This document shows, piece after piece, positions 7,047-9,356 of a DNA stretch of 9,356 nt (position 1 is its first letter; the number at the start of each line of letters is the position of its first letter). This stretch comes from an uncultured Alphaproteobacteria bacterium (GTDB lineage Bacteria > Pseudomonadota > Alphaproteobacteria > UBA7887), in contig CAJWOI010000088.1 of assembly GCA_913044255.1 (NCBI GenBank), forward strand, positions 1-9,356. Reading direction: 5' to 3'. The position numbers and the translations under genes were made by a program. Under the pieces are notes generated by a model. It had not been told where the DNA came from. It searched no databases and saw only the letters and a list, made by a program, of their open reading frames with translations.

Positions 7047-7844
7047 TTATTCAGTATTTTTAAGTGAGGTGTTATCGCTTCGACGTTTGACAAAGCTTGA
7101 CATTACAGCTTGAGGTTCCCCGCTTTCGTACGCTTCGCACACATACCGAATAGCTGCACTGAATACATCATCGAATCCCGCCTGTGTTACGTGCCGGTAC
7201 CGCTGTTTCGTGAGTCGAAAAGCACCTGGTGGTTGTTTGGCCAATTCGTTGACCATCTCGATCGCCGTATCTACCACCTTATCGGACGCTACTATCCGGT
7301 TTAGCAAACCCAATTGGAGGCATTCTTTGGCGTTGACGAAGCGCGCGGTCAAAGAAAGTTCAACGGAACGAGCATGCCCATAATAAAGGCTTAATAGATA
7401 CGACCCTAGAATACTTGCCAGCCCTGCTTTGATTTCGGGTTGGCCCATGCGTATGCCTGAATGACCAACGCGTAGGTCACATAGCAACGCGAGTTGAAGG
7501 CCTGCGCCAGCTGCAACGCCGTTAATTGCGCTGACACATGGTTTGTCGAGGTCGCGCAGCGTCGCAAAAGTATGCCGAGTTTGCTCCATCCATTTTTCGG
7601 CATCCCCAGATGCAAAGTTGGCCGCTTCGTCTAGGTCTTGGCCCGCACAAAATGCACGATCACCTGCGCCCGTGATTACCACCCCGCGTATGCCGTTGTC
7701 ATCATTTACTTCCGATAAAACTTCGGCGAGCTCATTGCGCATTCTTGCGGTTACCGCATTTAAAACTTTTGGGCGTTTTAGATATACTACGAGGATACCG
7801 TCGCAATGTTTTAGTTGTAGAGTTAGGAGGTTGTCTATCATCAT
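7047..7844 (-). CDS. Enoyl-CoA hydratase/isomerase (crotonase fold)
   Basis: A 265-residue crotonase-superfamily protein acting on acyl-CoA thioesters. Visible are YLKRPKVLNAV (21-31), the first oxyanion segment AFCAGQDL (64-71), the second INGVAAGAGLQLALLCDLR (107-125) and MGQPEIKAGL (133-142). The glutamate that corresponds to E164 of rat hydratase is present (E137), but the position equivalent to E144, in the GGGCE motif of classical hydratases, is glutamine (Q117). Such single-acid members can be isomerases, hydratases of unusual substrates or other acyl-CoA enzymes, so the reaction is not assigned. ATG codons at 7844 and 7841 or a GTG at 7856 could start it; none has a strong ribosome binding site, and homology does not separate them. 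It is the first gene of an operon with the deacylase, and a candidate promoter with an overlapping inverted repeat lies at 7870-7910. The pairing suggests acyl groups freed from amides are processed as CoA esters, which is inference. Confidence 0.9.
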   Translation of the reverse strand: MMIDNLLTLQLKHCDGILVVYLKRPKVLNAVTARMRNELAEVLSEVNDDNGIRGVVITGAGDRAFCAGQDLDEAANFASGDAEKWMEQTRHTFATLRDLDKPCVSAINGVAAGAGLQLALLCDLRVGHSGIRMGQPEIKAGLASILGSYLLSLYYGHARSVELSLTARFVNAKECLQLGLLNRIVASDKVVDTAIEMVNELAKQPPGAFRLTKQRYRHVTQAGFDDVFSAAIRYVCEAYESGEPQAVMSSFVKRRSDNTSLKNTE

Positions 7845-7869
7845 AATGTGCCACACCGTTTGTAAAACA

Positions 7870-7898
7870 ATTCAATCATCCGTTCCTCACCAGTACCA
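7870..7898 (-). promoter_or_regulatory. Candidate extended -10 promoter of the hydratase/deacylase operon
   Basis: On the minus strand TGA directly precedes TTGAAT (7875-7870), an extended -10 arrangement with four of six box matches. The -35 position 17 bases upstream (7898-7893) is a poor TGGTAC. Transcription would start near 7863 and give a leader of about 20 bases. Confidence 0.35.
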
Positions 7899-7910
7899 CG
7901 TGTTCGGTAC
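7893..7910. promoter_or_regulatory. Inverted repeat GTACC-N8-GGTAC, possible operator
   Basis: GTACC (7893-7897) and GGTAC (7906-7910) form a perfect 5-base inverted repeat around a spacer containing most of CACGTG (7897-7902), itself palindromic. The site covers the -35 position of the candidate operon promoter, where a repressor would block polymerase. No regulator gene is adjacent. The stretch 7911-8018 shows nothing further that I can support. Confidence 0.4.
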
Positions 7911-8018
7911 AACCGAGATTTTTCTTGAAGGCAAACCATTTTGACCGGCTAAAGGATATGTATGCCGACTCTTGTCTATATTGGGCTGCGACGTTCCATG
8001 TTTAATGTCCACTCCGTA

Positions 8019-8028
8019 CGTTGCAACG
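8019..8028. promoter_or_regulatory. Perfect 10-base palindrome CGTTGCAACG
   Basis: A self-complementary decamer 58 bases before the first ATG of the Sel1 gene. Its half-sites (GTTGC/GCAAC) are the same as those of the palindrome upstream of the efflux gene at 3895-3906, though in the other order. Possible operator; chance occurrence cannot be excluded. Confidence 0.3.
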
Positions 8029-8042
8029 GTTCATTTTTTGCA

Positions 8043-8054
8043 AAGGCATGCCTT
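8043..8054. promoter_or_regulatory. Perfect 12-base palindrome AAGGCATGCCTT over the -35 position of the Sel1 gene
   Basis: The site is perfectly self-complementary and ends 17 bases before the TATAAT at 8072-8077, so it covers the expected -35 position. A transcribed hairpin would have only a four-base stem with CATG loop, despite the ATTTTTG that follows, so an operator or activator site is the better reading than a terminator. Confidence 0.45.
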
Positions 8055-8071
8055 ATTTTTGTTGGAAAGGA

Positions 8072-8077
8072 TATAAT
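8072..8077 (+). promoter_or_regulatory. Consensus -10 box upstream of the Sel1 gene
   Basis: TATAAT matches the sigma-70 -10 consensus exactly, but the -35 position (TGCCTT at 8049-8054) does not match and is covered by a palindrome, suggesting activator dependence. Transcription would start near 8084, just before the ATG at 8086. The same bases can also be read as GGAAAGG (8064-8070) then ATG at 8076, opening an 11-codon frame that ends at 8111. Confidence 0.45.
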
Positions 8078-8085
8078 GGGCACTA

Positions 8086-8922
8086 ATGTGTCCCAGTACG
8101 ATCAATTATAAAACCATGAATAATTCATCCAGTAACTGGTGTGCGGCTGTTTTTATTTTGTTTCTGTTTGGGGCAGCCGAAACCTTGGCTGAGGTTTCTG
8201 ATGCCGACAATGCATATGACGAAGGAAATTATCTCAAGGCGCTCCATTTATGGCTCCCTGGGGCTGAGTCTGGTGATGCCACCGCGCAGTATAATGTCGC
8301 CACATTATACCGGATGGGTCGGGGCGTTCGCGCTGATCCCGTTGTTGCGGCAATGTGGTATCGACGAGCTGCTGAGCAAGGCCATGCTCTAGCCCAGGTC
8401 AATTTGGGACGCTTTTATCTAGAGGGAAAAGGCGTTGAGCAGGAAGTGGACCAAGCGTTGGTTTGGTTTCAAAAAGCAGCAGATAACGACGATGTTTTCG
8501 GCCAGTATTTCCTTGGTCGTCACTATGTGATGGGTGTCGGTGTGCCACAAAACTACGCCCAGGCGGCTGCTTTTTTCCGTCGTGCAGCTGAGCATGGGTT
8601 AAGCGATGCCGCATATGAGTTGGCGGTACTTTATCAACGGGGTGAGGGCACCGGCCGTGATCATGTTGAGGCCATGAAATGGTTTAGCGCTGCCGCGTAT
8701 GCCGGGCACGTTGAGGCACAATTTTCTATAGGTCTGATTTATGAAGAAGGTCAAGGGGTTCCTATGGATTTGGTGCGTGCCTATTTCTGGTACAGTGTGG
8801 CGGCGACGAGCGGACATATGATTGGGGAAAATAATCGGTATCGTTTGGCGCCGGAGTTGACCGTGGAGCAATTGAACTCGGCTCGCCGTAGTCTAAAGGA
8901 ATGGCGTGACGGTGGGCCTTAA
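8086..8922 (+). CDS. Secreted Sel1-repeat (SLR) protein
   Basis: A 278-residue protein with an N-terminal signal sequence (hydrophobic 19-31, probable cleavage after TLA at A35) and tandem Sel1-like repeats, so it is expected in the periplasm. After a half repeat at 43-64 there are five units of about 36 residues, at about 64-100, 101-136, 137-172, 173-208 and 209-244, each with the LG.xY..G.GV...A..WF..AA..G pattern. A charged tail (245-278) has the helix that often closes such proteins. Sel1 proteins act as scaffolds in envelope stress, signalling or assembly; no partner is identifiable here. The start is uncertain: ATG 8086 keeps a lysine before the hydrophobic core, whereas ATG 8116 gives a signal lacking a positive charge but a normal leader from the TATAAT at 8072. 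Neither has a good ribosome binding site. It is divergent from the hydratase operon and appears to stand alone. Confidence 0.88.
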   Translation: MCPSTINYKTMNNSSSNWCAAVFILFLFGAAETLAEVSDADNAYDEGNYLKALHLWLPGAESGDATAQYNVATLYRMGRGVRADPVVAAMWYRRAAEQGHALAQVNLGRFYLEGKGVEQEVDQALVWFQKAADNDDVFGQYFLGRHYVMGVGVPQNYAQAAAFFRRAAEHGLSDAAYELAVLYQRGEGTGRDHVEAMKWFSAAAYAGHVEAQFSIGLIYEEGQGVPMDLVRAYFWYSVAATSGHMIGENNRYRLAPELTVEQLNSARRSLKEWRDGGP

Positions 8923-9035
8923 CAGGGATTGGAGCAGGCCTTGTCTACAGATCAAGACGCAACAAAATCTTGGGACTTGAGATGCTGAACTCAAATTTAG
9001 CTGCAGTTTTTTCGCGTTTCTTTGGTTTAAACTCT

Positions 9036-9048
9036 CTCTAGACTAGAG
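9036..9048. promoter_or_regulatory. Perfect dyad CTCTAG-A-CTAGAG before the methyltransferase
   Basis: A 13-base perfect inverted repeat ends 23 bases before the GTG at 9072, with GTTTAAAC (9025-9032), another palindrome, next to it. The intergenic stretch 8923-9071 also has a weak stem TTGAG (8977-8981) with CTCAA (8990-8994), but no convincing promoter or terminator. The dyad could be an operator or a leader hairpin. Confidence 0.35.
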
Positions 9049-9071
9049 GCGATGACATAAAAGTTGGCGGT

Positions 9072-9356
9072 GTGGAAGTAAGCGAAAATAAACTTCTCGG
9101 TGGCCGAGTAAGGTTGCGTCAACCGATCCGTGGGTATCGTGTTGCGATTGACTCGATTTTATTGGCGTCTGCTGTGCCTGCAAAGAGGGGGTCGCGTGTG
9201 CTTGATCTTGGTGCGGGCGTCGGCGCCGCTTCCTTGTGTCTGGCGGCTCGAGTTTCTGGGTGCCGAGTCGATGCAGTAGAGTTACAGCCTGAACTTGCCA
9301 ATATTGCTGTGAATAACGCTAACCTCAACCGCTTGGAAGGTCGGGTTTGCGTACAC
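9072..9356 (+). CDS. TrmN6-like SAM-dependent methyltransferase, 3' end outside the window
   Basis: The first 95 residues of a class I methyltransferase resembling tRNA1(Val) (adenine-37)-N6-methyltransferase (TrmN6/YfiC) and its alphaproteobacterial relatives. The N-terminal LLGGRVRLRQP (8-18) and GYRVAIDSILLASAVP (21-36) are typical of this family. Motif I, VLDLGAGVGAA (43-53), binds S-adenosylmethionine, and E70 in VELQP is the usual ribose-binding acid; the NPPY catalytic motif lies beyond the window. The frame is open from 9042 with GTG 9072 the only standard start before the conserved part, and it lacks a clear ribosome binding site. The methylated base is inferred from family resemblance only. 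The gene is cut by the window edge, not broken as far as visible. Confidence 0.85.
   Translation, partial: MEVSENKLLGGRVRLRQPIRGYRVAIDSILLASAVPAKRGSRVLDLGAGVGAASLCLAARVSGCRVDAVELQPELANIAVNNANLNRLEGRVCVH

Noticed and set aside
7543..7944. A 133-codon plus-strand frame antisense to the hydratase
   Set aside because: It lies mostly opposite a well-supported crotonase and encodes a serine/arginine-rich sequence typical of antisense frames.
9119..9328. Minus-strand frame beginning like a lipoprotein signal peptide (SSGCNS)
   Set aside because: It is antisense to the TrmN-like gene, whose SAM-binding motif is unmistakable; the resemblance is accidental.
1..9356. Defence system, CRISPR array, mobile element or tRNA
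   Set aside because: No regularly spaced repeats, transposase, integrase, nuclease or tRNA-like cloverleaf was found; the genes belong to metabolic, transport and housekeeping families.

Overview
The window looks like ordinary chromosomal DNA of moderate GC content from a Gram-negative proteobacterium, most likely an alphaproteobacterium. That placement is inferred from the style of the TrmN-like methyltransferase, the SMP-30 lactonase and the Sel1 protein, all of which resemble alphaproteobacterial families; no marker gene proves it. I see no rRNA, tRNA, CRISPR array, insertion sequence, integrase or phage gene.

Layout. About 250 bases of leader precede a CmcJ/NvfI-type Fe(II)-dependent oxygenase (253-1083, +). 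Convergent to it is a two-gene minus-strand unit, an SMP-30/gluconolactonase-family hydrolase (1766-2710) followed by a VOC/extradiol-dioxygenase-like protein (1175-1717), with a good candidate promoter at 2787-2815. Divergent from that unit is a small protein with a C-terminal four-cysteine zinc finger (2996-3634, +). A 312-base gap rich in inverted repeats leads to a 14-helix DHA2-type drug efflux pump (3947-5515, +). Convergent to the pump is a second minus-strand operon, a crotonase-fold enoyl-CoA hydratase/isomerase (7047-7844) followed 12 bases later by an N-acyl-D-amino-acid deacylase-type amidohydrolase (5547-7034). A divergent intergenic region with several perfect palindromes precedes a secreted Sel1-repeat protein (8086-8922, +). 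The window ends inside a TrmN6-like methyltransferase (9072 to edge, +).

How it may work together. The central part reads as small-molecule metabolism: oxygenation, ring or lactone opening, amide hydrolysis, acyl-CoA chemistry and efflux, arranged as short, separately controlled units rather than one long operon. A single shared pathway is possible but is inference, because no upstream activating enzyme, uptake system or classical regulator is present. The flanking Sel1 and methyltransferase genes look like general chromosomal genes.

I found no convincing new defence or mobile system. The items most worth a second look are the zinc-finger protein, the crotonase with an altered catalytic glutamate coupled to a deacylase, the orphan oxygenase, and the palindromes placed at candidate promoters.
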